From positions 3,375,715 to 3,439,714 of the forward strand of contig NZ_KB849239.1 of NCBI RefSeq assembly GCF_000368085.1: a DNA stretch of 64,000 bases, read 5' to 3'. Position 1 is the stretch's first letter. Each line of letters opens with the position of its first letter. Below the pieces are notes generated by a model. It saw only the letters and a program-made list of their open reading frames with translations. It was not told where the DNA came from and did not search any database. The translations under genes were made by a program, and so were the position numbers. This DNA is from Acinetobacter nosocomialis NIPH 2119. Its GTDB lineage: Bacteria > Pseudomonadota > Gammaproteobacteria > Pseudomonadales > Moraxellaceae. This document shows, one piece after another, positions 17,775-25,721 of the stretch.

Positions 17775-17808
17775 GTAAAGGTAGTGATGTTTCCATCGTT
17801 ATCTTTAC
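17775..17808 (+). other. 15-bp hairpin with G-U pairs in the czcA-czcD spacer
   Basis: Left arm 17775-17789, loop TTTC, right arm 17794-17808. All 15 positions pair if G-U pairs are allowed (three of them), which points to RNA rather than a DNA operator. It lies about 35 bases before the czcD start and leaves the ribosome site (AAGGAG) free. Confidence 0.5.
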
Positions 17809-17843
17809 CTCACCATAAAGATAAATAATAAGGAGTCCGCAAA

Positions 17844-18800
17844 ATGGGTGGACAACATGGTCATGATCATAGTCATGCTGTAGTGACTGAAGGTAATGCT
17901 AAGAAATTAATGATTGCTTTAGCACTAACTTCAACATTTTTAATTGTTGAGGTCGTTGCTGGATTAATTACACAAAGTTTGGCCTTACTCTCCGACGCTG
18001 CGCATATGTTTACCGATGCCGCTGCTCTGGCAATTGCTCTGATTGCAATTCAGATTGCGAAGCGTCCAGCCGATAATAAACGTACTTTTGGTTATCAGCG
18101 CTTTGAAATTTTGGCTGCATTATTTAATGCGCTCATGCTTTTCGTAGTGGCAATTTATATTTTATATGAAGCTTATATCCGCTTCTCTAAGCCGCCTGAA
18201 ATTCAAAGTGTGGGCATGCTCATTGTGGCAACTATTGGTTTAGTGATTAACCTTATCTCAATGAAAATCCTCATGTCGAGTGCCAATAACAGCTTAAACG
18301 TGAAAGGTGCTTATTTAGAGGTGTTGAGTGATGCACTAGGCTCGGTTGGCGTTATTATTGGTGCAGTTGTGATTTACTTCACCAACTGGTACTGGGTCGA
18401 TACGATTATTGCGGTATTGATTGGTTTTTGGGTATTACCAAGAACTTGGGTTTTACTGAAACAAAGTATTAATATTTTGCTCGAAGGCGTACCTGAAGAA
18501 GTCGATATCGAAAAGTTACGTGCAGATTTATTGTCTTTAAATGGTGTTGAAAGTATTCACCAACTCAAGGTATGGGCGATTACTTCTAAAAACATTCATT
18601 TAACTGTGCACTTATTTGCGCCTGAAGCTGACCGTACTAAGCTCTATCAAGATGCTGTTGAAATGCTTTCTCATGAGCATGGTATTGGCGAAGTGACATT
18701 GCAAATTGAAGATGATGCCGAGATCAATTGTCAGCATATCGCTCAACATGCTTCACATGAACATGATGAGACTGATAAAGAACATTCACATCAGCACTAA
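17844..18800 (+). CDS. czcD: Zinc/cobalt/cadmium CDF exporter CzcD
   Basis: 318 residues. Seen: His-rich N-terminus (HGHDHSH), six membrane segments, the metal site of helix 2 (SDAAHMFTDAAAL: Asp and His four residues apart) and of helix 5 (LSDALGS), a cytoplasmic C-terminal domain, and a His-rich tail (HEHDETDKEHSHQH). Known: CDF proteins export Zn, Co or Cd from cytoplasm to periplasm by proton antiport, where CzcCBA can pick the metal up. Strong AAGGAG ribosome site. It may be read with czcICBA or from its own promoter. Confidence 0.93.
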   Translation: MGGQHGHDHSHAVVTEGNAKKLMIALALTSTFLIVEVVAGLITQSLALLSDAAHMFTDAAALAIALIAIQIAKRPADNKRTFGYQRFEILAALFNALMLFVVAIYILYEAYIRFSKPPEIQSVGMLIVATIGLVINLISMKILMSSANNSLNVKGAYLEVLSDALGSVGVIIGAVVIYFTNWYWVDTIIAVLIGFWVLPRTWVLLKQSINILLEGVPEEVDIEKLRADLLSLNGVESIHQLKVWAITSKNIHLTVHLFAPEADRTKLYQDAVEMLSHEHGIGEVTLQIEDDAEINCQHIAQHASHEHDETDKEHSHQH

Positions 18801-18820
18801 GCTGATGTGAATACTTTTTT
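18785..18820 (+). terminator. Terminator of czcD
   Basis: 11-bp stem TTCACATCAGC/GCTGATGTGAA, loop ACTAA, T-run starting 4 bases after. It overlaps the czcD stop region and could also serve the convergent minus-strand gene. Confidence 0.75.
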
Positions 18821-19158
18821 TAAATTTCCCATTCGTGATTGCAGTCACGACATTTCCAATGTTTTTGTGACTGCATAAATGCTTGCATAGACAATTTAAA
18901 GTCCGGCAAATCACGCCAGAACATAAAACCCGCCCCTAGAGTCACAACAAAAACAACGACCGTTGCAATTTGTAGAGAAGTGCCTGCACCATTGCCAAAA
19001 ATCCACATAAAAATACTAATTACAACCAAGAGTAATAGTACAAAAATGGCAGGAACTAAAATCACTAAGCTCTTAGGCACAACAGGTTTGGCACTGTTAA
19101 CACCTTGGCTTACTGGCATAATTTTAACACTTTGACATTGAGGGCAACGATATTGCAT
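18820..19158 (-). CDS. Small membrane protein with two zinc-ribbon half sites, function unknown
   Basis: 112 residues. Seen: N-terminal CPQC and C-terminal CRDC (RCPQCQS near 4-10; KCRDCNHEWEI at the end), each typical of a zinc ribbon knuckle, and two hydrophobic segments between them (LVILVPAIFVLLLLVVISI and IATVVVFVVTLGAGFMFW). The ends would then face the same side and could together hold one zinc ion. I do not recognise a named family. It lies end to end with czcD; a link to zinc handling is possible but rests only on position. Confidence 0.65.
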   Translation of the reverse strand: MQYRCPQCQSVKIMPVSQGVNSAKPVVPKSLVILVPAIFVLLLLVVISIFMWIFGNGAGTSLQIATVVVFVVTLGAGFMFWRDLPDFKLSMQAFMQSQKHWKCRDCNHEWEI

Positions 19159-19432
19159 GACAGCTCCACATTAAATTTGAATCTATTCTAACGGAAATGC
19201 AAAGAAAGGAAAAAAATTGTAGGGCTTTTAAAAAGTGATATAAAAGTTAGATATAAAAATACTTTTTTGAAACAAGCATATATGAAAAAATGATGATTTA
19301 TGCGTACACATAAAAGTTAAAATAGTACCGTAGAGCATGCTAATCTAGATAAAAACCAAGTGTGTTCAACACTGGAAATGAGCTGAAAAGCTGATTAATG
19401 GGATGCGAAAGAAATATAAAAAGGAGAGGGAC

Positions 19433-20380
19433 TTGGGTCAAGAAGATGACAATAAGACGGAGCCTATAACGACATCAACAGTTTCAGGGAACCCTGACCC
19501 TATAAAACTGTCATTCTCACGCCGTTTGCTGCATAAGACCTTGCAACATGCTCATGATGCCGTTGGGTTCGCTAGTGATACGACACGTAATCTTGCAGAG
19601 GTTGCAGATGCAGCCTTGGATGCTTTAGATCATGTAACAACTCATACAAAGCGTGGGGTCGTTGGCATGACCAATCTGGCAGCAGGAACTGTTAGAGATA
19701 TGGTGTCTGAAACCAGTGAAACTGCGCGTCAGGTTGCCTTAATTATGGCTCGTACTTTTCTGGGAAAAAGTACGCTGAATTTATATTTGCCTGAGATGTT
19801 GTTAAACAGTCAAATTCGTAAACGTATAGATCGGTCAGAAATTGATGATATTAAAGTTCAATGTGGCAATGATCGGTTTCAGGTGGAAATCGATGGGCAC
19901 TATCACCGTTTCCTATATCGGCTGAGTTTAGATTTTCGGGTATTGGAATGCCGTATTGGGCAAGAAAAATTCTTACGTTTACGTCAAATGGATGAAAGCC
20001 TAGATGTACAAATTCGTCATGGTGGAACATTGTCGAATTGGGCAGTCCGCCGTATTGGCCGAGTAGGTTTTGAAGTCATTAACATGTTGCCTATACCATC
20101 ACTGATTAATCATTTGATTCGTGATATTCCGGGTATTCAGCGTGATGGTCACCGTATGTGGTTTATTGACCTTGAACAGGCAGGGTTTATTGATTTTATT
20201 AACAACCGTTCATGGATGGTAGAAAAACTTTTAAGTTTGACAGACTTTAGTATTTTACCGGGACTCAATATTTTGAGGGAAAGCCGGGAGCTTGTGCAGC
20301 AACTGGTAGATCAATTCGAAATAAAAGGACTACGGGTTCAATCAGGTCGTCTTGAAGTCCAAGTTGGAATTGCGAATTAA
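19433..20380 (+). CDS. Conserved-looking protein of unknown function
   Basis: 315 residues from TTG at 19433, chosen because AAGGAGAGGG stands 6 bases upstream; an in-frame ATG at 19403 (10 residues longer) has no ribosome site. Seen: no signal peptide; a region of amphipathic helix (about 50-120, with HDAVGFASDTTRNLAEVADAA and TVRDMVSETSETARQVALIM) which resembles phasin-like or apolipoprotein-like helices; then a mixed, Arg-rich domain with no membrane segment (DRFQVEIDGHYHRFLYRLSL). The C-terminus suggests beta structure. I do not recognise the family. It has its own terminator and no operon partner. Confidence 0.65.
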   Translation: MGQEDDNKTEPITTSTVSGNPDPIKLSFSRRLLHKTLQHAHDAVGFASDTTRNLAEVADAALDALDHVTTHTKRGVVGMTNLAAGTVRDMVSETSETARQVALIMARTFLGKSTLNLYLPEMLLNSQIRKRIDRSEIDDIKVQCGNDRFQVEIDGHYHRFLYRLSLDFRVLECRIGQEKFLRLRQMDESLDVQIRHGGTLSNWAVRRIGRVGFEVINMLPIPSLINHLIRDIPGIQRDGHRMWFIDLEQAGFIDFINNRSWMVEKLLSLTDFSILPGLNILRESRELVQQLVDQFEIKGLRVQSGRLEVQVGIAN

Positions 20381-20394
20381 ATTACATAAATGAG

Positions 20395-20419
20395 AAGCTG
20401 ATTGATGATCAGCTTTTTT
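20395..20419 (+). terminator. Terminator of the unknown gene before the tRNA array
   Basis: Stem AAGCTGAT/ATCAGCTT, loop TGATG, then T-run. Confidence 0.85.
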
Positions 20420-20433
20420 ATTGCGTAGATAAG

Positions 20434-20466
20434 AAAAAAGCCACTGTCTTCATGCAGTGGCTTTTT
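20434..20466 (-). terminator. Terminator of the tRNA-Glu array
   Basis: 12-bp stem AAAAAGCCACTG/CAGTGGCTTTTT; on the minus strand it lies 7 bases after the CCA end of the last tRNA and is followed by a T-run. Confidence 0.88.
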
Positions 20467-20472
20467 AGAATT

Positions 20473-20548
20473 TGGCGTCCCTACGGGGATTCGAACCCCG
20501 GTTACCGCCGTGAAAGGGCGATGTCCTAGGCCTCTAGACGATAGGGAC
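20473..20548 (-). tRNA. tRNA-Glu(TTC), third in transcription order
   Basis: 76 bases with encoded CCA. Acceptor GTCCCTA/TAGGGAC, anticodon loop CTTTCAC giving TTC, T-loop GGTTCGAATCC. The first anticodon-stem pair is U-G. Confidence 0.97.
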
Positions 20549-20636
20549 TTATATGAGGCTAGTTACCTGCGCGCAGTAAACTGCTTGCCTAAATTCTCGG
20601 CAAAGATAATTAATCTTTGCTTTTCCTCGAATTTAG

Positions 20637-20712
20637 TGGCGTCCCTACGGGGATTCGAACCCCGGTTACCGCCGTGAAAGGGCGATGTCCTAGGCCTCTA
20701 GACGATAGGGAC
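20637..20712 (-). tRNA. tRNA-Glu(TTC), second in transcription order
   Basis: Same 76-base sequence as the copy at 20473-20548, with encoded CCA. It is followed at once by the spacer hairpin (20589-20636). Confidence 0.97.
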
Positions 20713-20800
20713 TTATATGAGGCTAGTTACCTGCGCGCAGTAAACTGCTTGCCTAAATTCTCGGCAAAGATAATTAATCTTTGCTTTTCCTCGAATTTAG

Positions 20801-20876
20801 TGGCGTCCCTACGGGGATTCGAACCCCGGTTACCGCCGTGAAAGGGCGATGTCCTAGGCCTCTAGACGATAGGGAC
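20801..20876 (-). tRNA. tRNA-Glu(TTC), first in transcription order
   Basis: Same 76-base sequence as the two downstream copies. It lies about 10 bases after the predicted start of transcription. Confidence 0.97.
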
Positions 20877-20893
20877 GTTTCAGAGGTGGGCGT

Positions 20894-20922
20894 ATATTAG
20901 GTCGATTTAATAAAAGTGTCAA
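20894..20922 (-). promoter_or_regulatory. Strong sigma-70 promoter of the tRNA-Glu array
   Basis: Minus strand: consensus -35 TTGACA (20922-20917), 17-base spacer, -10 TAATAT (20899-20894), then a GC-rich discriminator (ACGCCC), as in promoters under stringent control. Confidence 0.85.
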
Positions 20923-21010
20923 ATAGTTTTCTAAAGAAATATTAAAAAAAACATTCAAGCGCTTAAAAATAACTCAAATTGTAGAAAATATAGGCATTTA
21001 TGGCTAATTT

Positions 21011-21895
21011 TTATTGAAAAGGTTCAATAATTGCTTTGATGACTGCATGGTGTTGTAAGTACCCTACAATTTCATGGGGTTGGTTCGCAAAAGTAAAAAT
21101 TTCTTGATTGATAATTGGTGGAGTGAAATTAAAAGGTGCTTCACTTAATGGGAAAGCTGTTAAAAAATCATCTTTTGAGTAGAAATTATACCAATCGCCA
21201 TTGAGGCATTTTGGTCGTTCAATCGGAATAGGGAGTTTACTTTGGATCACCCGAAAAGAAAGTGGTGAAGCTAAGGTAACAAAGCGTTGTACTGAAAAGT
21301 GATAAGCCGGGTCTGATAACAAGTGAAATGCGATTACGGAACCTAAAGAGTGGGCGACTACAATACAATCTTCATCATCATGCATTTGTTTTAAAATTCT
21401 TTGATGAACTTCGTACATAAAATCAGGATTAGATAAGTACATGTAAGTTTCAATCAAGAATTGTTGAATTAAGCTCTCATGTAATTTAGGAAAATTATTT
21501 AAAAGAACCACCATTTCTTTAAGAACGCGATCTTTTACTAACTGTGAAGTCAGATATAAACGTTCTGATAAGCTTTCTGCGGGTTGATCGGGGGAAAGAG
21601 GAAGATGTGGCACAAAAGGAGTATGTTCCTTAGGTGTGTTGGCTTGTGAGTGTAAATGGATAGGCAAATGAAAGTTAAAGGATTTTGGAAGTAAGGTGTT
21701 TAAATCTAATTGATTAGAGAGTTGATATTTCGTCATTAAATCGCCATAAAAAGGCATGTGTATATGTAAATCTCTTAAATTAACTCTACAGTGCAATTGT
21801 TTTAAGCCCAGTTTAAAGACTCTTAGCCAGTGCTCTTTTAAACGATGTGCTGTGTAATTTTGTTGATTCATCCCATGGATAAATATAATTTTCAT
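21011..21895 (-). CDS. Predicted alpha/beta-hydrolase
   Basis: 294 residues from ATG at 21895; a TTG three codons upstream is possible. Seen: first strand and oxyanion motif IIFIHGMN (3-10), nucleophile elbow AHSLG (181-185, Ser183), an acidic residue in FYSKDDFLTAF near 236-246, and a candidate catalytic His in NQPHEIVGYLQHH near the C-terminus. No signal peptide, so cytoplasmic. The long insert between the first strand and the nucleophile elbow would form a cap. Known of the fold: esterase, lipase or amidase activity. Substrate not predictable; no operon partner. Confidence 0.7.
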   Translation of the reverse strand: MKIIFIHGMNQQNYTAHRLKEHWLRVFKLGLKQLHCRVNLRDLHIHMPFYGDLMTKYQLSNQLDLNTLLPKSFNFHLPIHLHSQANTPKEHTPFVPHLPLSPDQPAESLSERLYLTSQLVKDRVLKEMVVLLNNFPKLHESLIQQFLIETYMYLSNPDFMYEVHQRILKQMHDDEDCIVVAHSLGSVIAFHLLSDPAYHFSVQRFVTLASPLSFRVIQSKLPIPIERPKCLNGDWYNFYSKDDFLTAFPLSEAPFNFTPPIINQEIFTFANQPHEIVGYLQHHAVIKAIIEPFQ

Positions 21896-21966
21896 TGTAT
21901 ACAAGGAATTGTTTTTAATATAAATTTTAATCTACAACGGTAGATTCTATAAAGCCAGTATCTAAA

Positions 21967-21999
21967 CAAAAAAAAGTGTAGCTTTTTGCTACACTTTTT
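21967..21999 (-). terminator. Terminator of the amino acid permease gene
   Basis: Stem AAAAAGTGTAGC/GCTACACTTTTT, loop of five T, then T-run on the minus strand. It begins 13 bases after the stop. Confidence 0.88.
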
Positions 22000-22011
22000 A
22001 ATTACAAGCAC

Positions 22012-23439
22012 TTAGGCCTTATGGCGATAAAAAATAAAATAACTGATATAGCAAAGAGCCGTAAAAATTAAGCAACCTACAAAACCTGCTCGCATTTGAG
22101 GGTCTGCTGCCATACTTAAACAGGTAATAAAGCAGAATAGAAAACCTAAAATTGGGACAATAGGAAATAATGGTGCAGCATATTTTAAATCTTTAACCGT
22201 ATGTCCAGCTCGGTACCAGTGTCTACGGAAATTGAACTGACTTAAACAGATACTCATCCAGACAATAACCATGGTGAAAGCTGCAACGCCGAGTAAGTTT
22301 TTAAAGATGGTTTCAGGTGCAAACTGTTCCGATAACAAACCTGGGATTGCGCCAAACATGGTAACTACTAAAGCAACAATAGGTGTCCCACTTTTTGAAA
22401 GCTTGGCAAATACACTTGGAAGAAGCTTTTGTTCTGATAAAGACCACATCATGCGTGAAGCGGCATATAAACCTGAATTGGCGGCTGAGAGCAGTGCAGT
22501 AATAATTACAAAACGAATGATATCATCTGCATATGGAATACCAATGTAATTAAATACAGTAACGAAAGGACTGCTACTTACACTTTCACTGCTTAAGCCT
22601 GCAAGCTGGAAAGGGAGTAATGCACTGATCACAATAATGGTGCCGACAAAGAAAATAAGAAGGCGCCAGATTGCAGCATTAATCGCTTTAGGGACGTTTT
22701 GTGCAGGATCTTTAGTTTCACCAGCAGCCACACCAATTAGTTCTGTCCCAGAGAACGCAAAATTCACAATCAGCATGGTAGTAAAGATAGGGAGGAAACC
22801 GTGTGGGAACCAGCCTTGGGCTGTTAAATTACTAAACAGAGGAGCAGTTTGAGCGCCATGAAAAGGAATTAAACCAAAAATGGCTAATAACCCAAGCACA
22901 ATAAAGGCAATAACGGTAACAACCTTAACAAGCGCTAACCAGAACTCAGATTCAGCAAATACTCGAGTTGAACTAATATTTAGCCCAAAAATCGTCACTG
23001 CAAAAATAAGTGTCCAGATCCACATTGAAATTTGCGGAAACCATTCCTGCATGAGTAGGGCAGCGGCGGTAAATTCGGTCCCTAGCGTTGCTGTCCATGT
23101 TAGCCAATACATCCATGAAATCATGTAGCCTGTACTTGGACTAATGTACTTTTGGGCATATGCACCAAAAGAACCAGAAACAGGCATGTGCACAGCCAGC
23201 TCGCCTAAACAGAGCATAACCATGTAAGCAATTGCACCCCCAAGAATGTAGGCAATAATTGCGCCAATAGGTCCAGTTTGTGAAATGACTTCCCCTGAAC
23301 CCAAAAATAAACCAGTACCGATTGCACCGCCTAGCGATAACATCACAAGGTGGCGAGTACTCATGGCTCTTTTTAAAGGTGCAGTACTGTTCTGATGCTG
23401 AGCATCTAGTTGATTGTCAGATGGCTGCATATTACACAT
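22012..23439 (-). CDS. Amino acid permease, APC family (MmuP/YkfD-like)
   Basis: 475 residues. Seen: about twelve membrane segments and the APC amino acid transporter signature from helix 1 (RHLVMLSLGGAIGTGLFLGSG) onwards; also NFAFSGTELIGVAAGETKDP and LSAANSGLYAASRMMWSL. By memory it is closest to E. coli MmuP, the S-methylmethionine permease, all along its length, yet no mmuM (homocysteine methyltransferase) lies beside it, so the substrate is open; a proline, GABA or aromatic amino acid is also possible. Two starts are close (23439 and 23430), neither with a good ribosome site. Confidence 0.85.
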   Translation of the reverse strand: MCNMQPSDNQLDAQHQNSTAPLKRAMSTRHLVMLSLGGAIGTGLFLGSGEVISQTGPIGAIIAYILGGAIAYMVMLCLGELAVHMPVSGSFGAYAQKYISPSTGYMISWMYWLTWTATLGTEFTAAALLMQEWFPQISMWIWTLIFAVTIFGLNISSTRVFAESEFWLALVKVVTVIAFIVLGLLAIFGLIPFHGAQTAPLFSNLTAQGWFPHGFLPIFTTMLIVNFAFSGTELIGVAAGETKDPAQNVPKAINAAIWRLLIFFVGTIIVISALLPFQLAGLSSESVSSSPFVTVFNYIGIPYADDIIRFVIITALLSAANSGLYAASRMMWSLSEQKLLPSVFAKLSKSGTPIVALVVTMFGAIPGLLSEQFAPETIFKNLLGVAAFTMVIVWMSICLSQFNFRRHWYRAGHTVKDLKYAAPLFPIVPILGFLFCFITCLSMAADPQMRAGFVGCLIFTALCYISYFIFYRHKA

Positions 23440-23561
23440 TGAGAGAATTTAAGAAAGACGCTATTTTAGATAAAATAGACAAATGTGCAATCAAGAAGGT
23501 GTCAAAGAATAGACAGGAAGGTGACGATAGAGTCTTTAAAAGGAATTTTTAAAATAGAAAA

Positions 23562-23637
23562 TGGCGTCCCTACGGGGATTCGAACCCCGGTTACCGCCGT
23601 GAAAGGGCGATGTCCTAGGCCTCTAGACGATAGGGAC
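23562..23637 (-). tRNA. tRNA-Glu(TTC), fourth copy
   Basis: Same 76 bases as the three copies in the array. It follows tRNA-Ala by 25 bases and shares its transcript. I see no clear terminator after it. Confidence 0.97.
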
Positions 23638-23662
23638 TTGATGAGGCAAACACAAAGGATCT

Positions 23663-23738
23663 TGGTGGAGCCAAGCGGGATCGAACCGCTGACCTCTACA
23701 ATGCCATTGTAGCGCTCTACCAACTGAGCTATGGCCCC
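23663..23738 (-). tRNA. tRNA-Ala(GGC)
   Basis: 76 bases with encoded CCA. Acceptor GGGGCCA/TGGCTCC with one G-U pair; anticodon stem CTACA/TGTAG around loop ATGGCAT, giving anticodon GGC. Confidence 0.96.
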
Positions 23739-23754
23739 AGTTTGTGTGAGCGCA

Positions 23755-23783
23755 ATATTAGGGTGAATGCGCCCACACGTCAA
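23755..23783 (-). promoter_or_regulatory. Strong sigma-70 promoter of the tRNA-Ala/tRNA-Glu pair
   Basis: Minus strand: -35 TTGACG (23783-23778), 17-base spacer, -10 TAATAT (23760-23755), GC-rich discriminator. It sits in the 57 bases between the gltX stop and the tRNA; no terminator separates gltX from it. Confidence 0.8.
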
Positions 23784-23795
23784 CAAAAAAATGAA

Positions 23796-25304
23796 TTAAG
23801 CTTCGCTAGTTGCTTCATTTTTCGGCAGTTTTAAGCTTTCATTGAGCTTTTCCCAGTTTTTTACCTCTTTTTTACTCGGTGCACCAATAATTTCTAATGC
23901 ATGTCGTAAGCGAGCAAAGGTTAAATCTGGACCAAGCGTAACCATTGATTGCATCACTGGTGTTGAACTGGTTGAGCCAGCAATTGCGATAAAGAAAGCA
24001 GGCATAAAATCACGTAGTTTAATACCCATTTGATTTGCCAAGTCCATTAAGGTTTGGCTAACCGTGTCATTATTCCAAGTAAACTGACTTTCAAGACGCC
24101 AAATAGCAAATTGTAAGCTTTGGCGAACTTGTTCTTGAGTCAATTTTTTACTTTCAAACATTTCGGCTGTAATTTGTGGCATATGGTTAAAGTAGAAACC
24201 AGCCCAATTTACTGCTTCAGAAAGTAAATTAATACGCGGTTGAATTGCAGCAGCAATATCTTCTAATGTATTGCGGTCACTCTTCCAAGTAAGTAAACGG
24301 TCTAGTAGCTGGCCTGGTGTTAAACCTTTAATCCATTGACCATTTAACCAATTGAGTTTTTCAACATCGAAAATTGGGCCGCCTAAAGATACACGTTGAA
24401 TATCAAAGTGATCCATCATGTCTTGCAGGGTAAATACTTCACGCTCATCTGGCATTGACCAGCCCATACGGCCTAAATAGTTGAGTAAGGCTTCTGGTAG
24501 AACACCAATATCACGGTAGTAGTTAATTGATGTTGGATTTTTACGTTTAGATAACTTCGATTTATCTGGATTACGTAGCAAAGGCATATGGCAAAGCGTT
24601 GGCATTTCCCAACCAAAGTATTGGTAAAGCAATTGATGCTTCGGTGCAGATGGAAGCCATTCTTCACCACGTAATACATGAGTGATTTCCATTAAATGGT
24701 CATCAACGACATTCGCTAAATGGTAAGTTGGTAAACCATCAGTCTTAAGAAGGACTTGCATGTCGACTTGTGCCCAAGGAATTTCTACTTCCCCACGGAG
24801 TAAGTCGTTAAATTTACATACACCTTCTTCTGGAACTTTCATACGGATGACATGAGGTTCGCCTGCTTCTAGGCGGCGAGTTACTTCTTCTTGAGAAAGC
24901 TTTAAACCGCGGCCATCATATTTTGGTGTTTCACCGCGAGCCTGCTGTTCGGCACGCATTTGATCAAGTTCTTCTGCTGTCGCGAAACAGTAAAAAGCAT
25001 GGCCTTTTTCAACAAGTTCTAACGCGTATTGCTTATAAATTCCCATACGCTCTGATTGGCGATAAGGCGCGTGTGGGCCACCCACATCTGGACCTTCAGA
25101 CCAATTTAAACCTAACCAGCGTAAAGAATCTAAAATCATTTTTTCAGATTCTGGTGTAGAGCGAAGTTGGTCGGTATCTTCAATTCTTAAAATAAATTCC
25201 CCGCCATGTTGTTTCGCAAAACACATATTGAATAAAGCAATGTAGGCAGTACCAACATGTGGGAAACCAGTAGGAGAAGGTGCAATACGAGTACGAACTT
25301 TCAT
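23796..25304 (-). CDS. gltX: Glutamyl-tRNA synthetase
   Basis: 502 residues, somewhat longer than E. coli GltX (471). Seen: class I synthetase signatures, HIGH-type PHVGT at 15-19 within [12 protein letters not shown], and KMSKS-type KLSKR at 250-254; [11 protein letters not shown] near 213-223. The zinc-finger cysteines of E. coli GltX are not evident. Known: it charges tRNA-Glu with glutamate in the cytoplasm. It is read in the same direction as tRNA-Ala and tRNA-Glu just downstream, with no terminator between, so some gltX transcripts may run into its own substrate tRNA. The sequence carries both catalytic motifs, so it is presumed discriminating; a second copy elsewhere cannot be excluded. 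Confidence 0.95.
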   Translation of the reverse strand: MKVRTRIAPSPTGFPHVGTAYIALFNMCFAKQHGGEFILRIEDTDQLRSTPESEKMILDSLRWLGLNWSEGPDVGGPHAPYRQSERMGIYKQYALELVEKGHAFYCFATAEELDQMRAEQQARGETPKYDGRGLKLSQEEVTRRLEAGEPHVIRMKVPEEGVCKFNDLLRGEVEIPWAQVDMQVLLKTDGLPTYHLANVVDDHLMEITHVLRGEEWLPSAPKHQLLYQYFGWEMPTLCHMPLLRNPDKSKLSKRKNPTSINYYRDIGVLPEALLNYLGRMGWSMPDEREVFTLQDMMDHFDIQRVSLGGPIFDVEKLNWLNGQWIKGLTPGQLLDRLLTWKSDRNTLEDIAAAIQPRINLLSEAVNWAGFYFNHMPQITAEMFESKKLTQEQVRQSLQFAIWRLESQFTWNNDTVSQTLMDLANQMGIKLRDFMPAFFIAIAGSTSSTPVMQSMVTLGPDLTFARLRHALEIIGAPSKKEVKNWEKLNESLKLPKNEATSEA

Positions 25305-25343
25305 AGATAATGGGTCAAAATAAAAATTGAAACTATTATAACG

Positions 25344-25390
25344 AAAAAGCCCAGTATTCTGACGTTTTTATTTAACGGCAGACTGGGCTT
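25344..25390 (-). terminator. Terminator of the small exported protein gene
   Basis: Long hairpin: outer 9-bp arms AAGCCCAGT/ACTGGGCTT with inner TCTG/CAGA and CGTT/AACG. On the minus strand it ends in a T-run. Confidence 0.7.
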
Positions 25391-25393
25391 AAG

Positions 25394-25418
25394 TTGAAAC
25401 GATGAGGGGTCGTTTCAA
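25394..25418 (-). other. Second perfect hairpin right after the stop codon of the exported protein gene
   Basis: 9-bp arms TTGAAACGA/TCGTTTCAA, loop of 7 bases, 3 bases after the stop. No T-run; it may protect the 3' end or slow the polymerase ahead of the terminator. Confidence 0.5.
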
Positions 25419-25421
25419 ATA

Positions 25422-25721
25422 TTAAGAAGTATGTGGCTGGAAGATGGCCTGAACAAAACGTGAGAAACGCTCATGCTGTGCTGCAAGAAAGTTTTGAGTA
25501 GGTGTTACACGAATAGTGTTAAGTACTTTTAACTCATCATCTGTAGATGGTAGAGCTATAGTATTGCGTTTTTGCTGGTCGAGTGCTTTTTCAATAAGCG
25601 AAGACTGGCGGTCAGAAACGCTTTTGGTTGGTGTGTCTTTGAGTGCTGCGGCAACTGATAATTGTGATGCAAAACTGAGCACCAAACCCAAACTCAAAGC
25701 TTTTCCATACTTAATTTTCAT
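25422..25721 (-). CDS. Small exported protein, function unknown
   Basis: 99 residues. Seen: a Sec signal peptide (MKIKYGKALSLGLVLSFAS, cleavage likely near SVAAA at 22-26), leaving a mature part of about 73 residues, hydrophilic and helical, with one aromatic patch at the C-terminus (FSRFVQAIFQPH). No cysteine. I recognise no family. It is followed by two hairpins, which suggests a well-expressed, stable short mRNA. Confidence 0.65.
   Translation of the reverse strand: MKIKYGKALSLGLVLSFASQLSVAAALKDTPTKSVSDRQSSLIEKALDQQKRNTIALPSTDDELKVLNTIRVTPTQNFLAAQHERFSRFVQAIFQPHTS

Larger units (their letters stand above)
20473..20876 (-). repeat. Tandem repeat of a 164-bp tRNA-Glu unit
   Basis: The start-to-start distance is 164 bases twice (20473, 20637, 20801). 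Two complete units and a third tRNA are identical, including both 88-base spacers. Each spacer carries a nested hairpin that abuts the tRNA CCA end: outer arms CTAAATTC/GAATTTAG, inner arms CAAAGAT/ATCTTTG with loop AATTA. Confidence 0.93.

Noticed and set aside
12000..18800. czc genes as a recent resistance island
   Set aside because: No direct repeats, integrase or tRNA junction bounds them and base use looks like the neighbours; they look like part of the chromosome.
20617..20841. Open frame across the tRNA-Glu array reading GVPTGIRTPVTAVKGRCPRPLDD
   Set aside because: It is the antisense of tRNA-Glu; the same peptide appears at each tRNA-Glu copy, including 23485-23712 and in reverse 23502-23786.
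23440..23561. TTGACA-like box upstream of the amino acid permease
   Set aside because: No acceptable -10 box lies 16-18 bases downstream, so I did not call a promoter.
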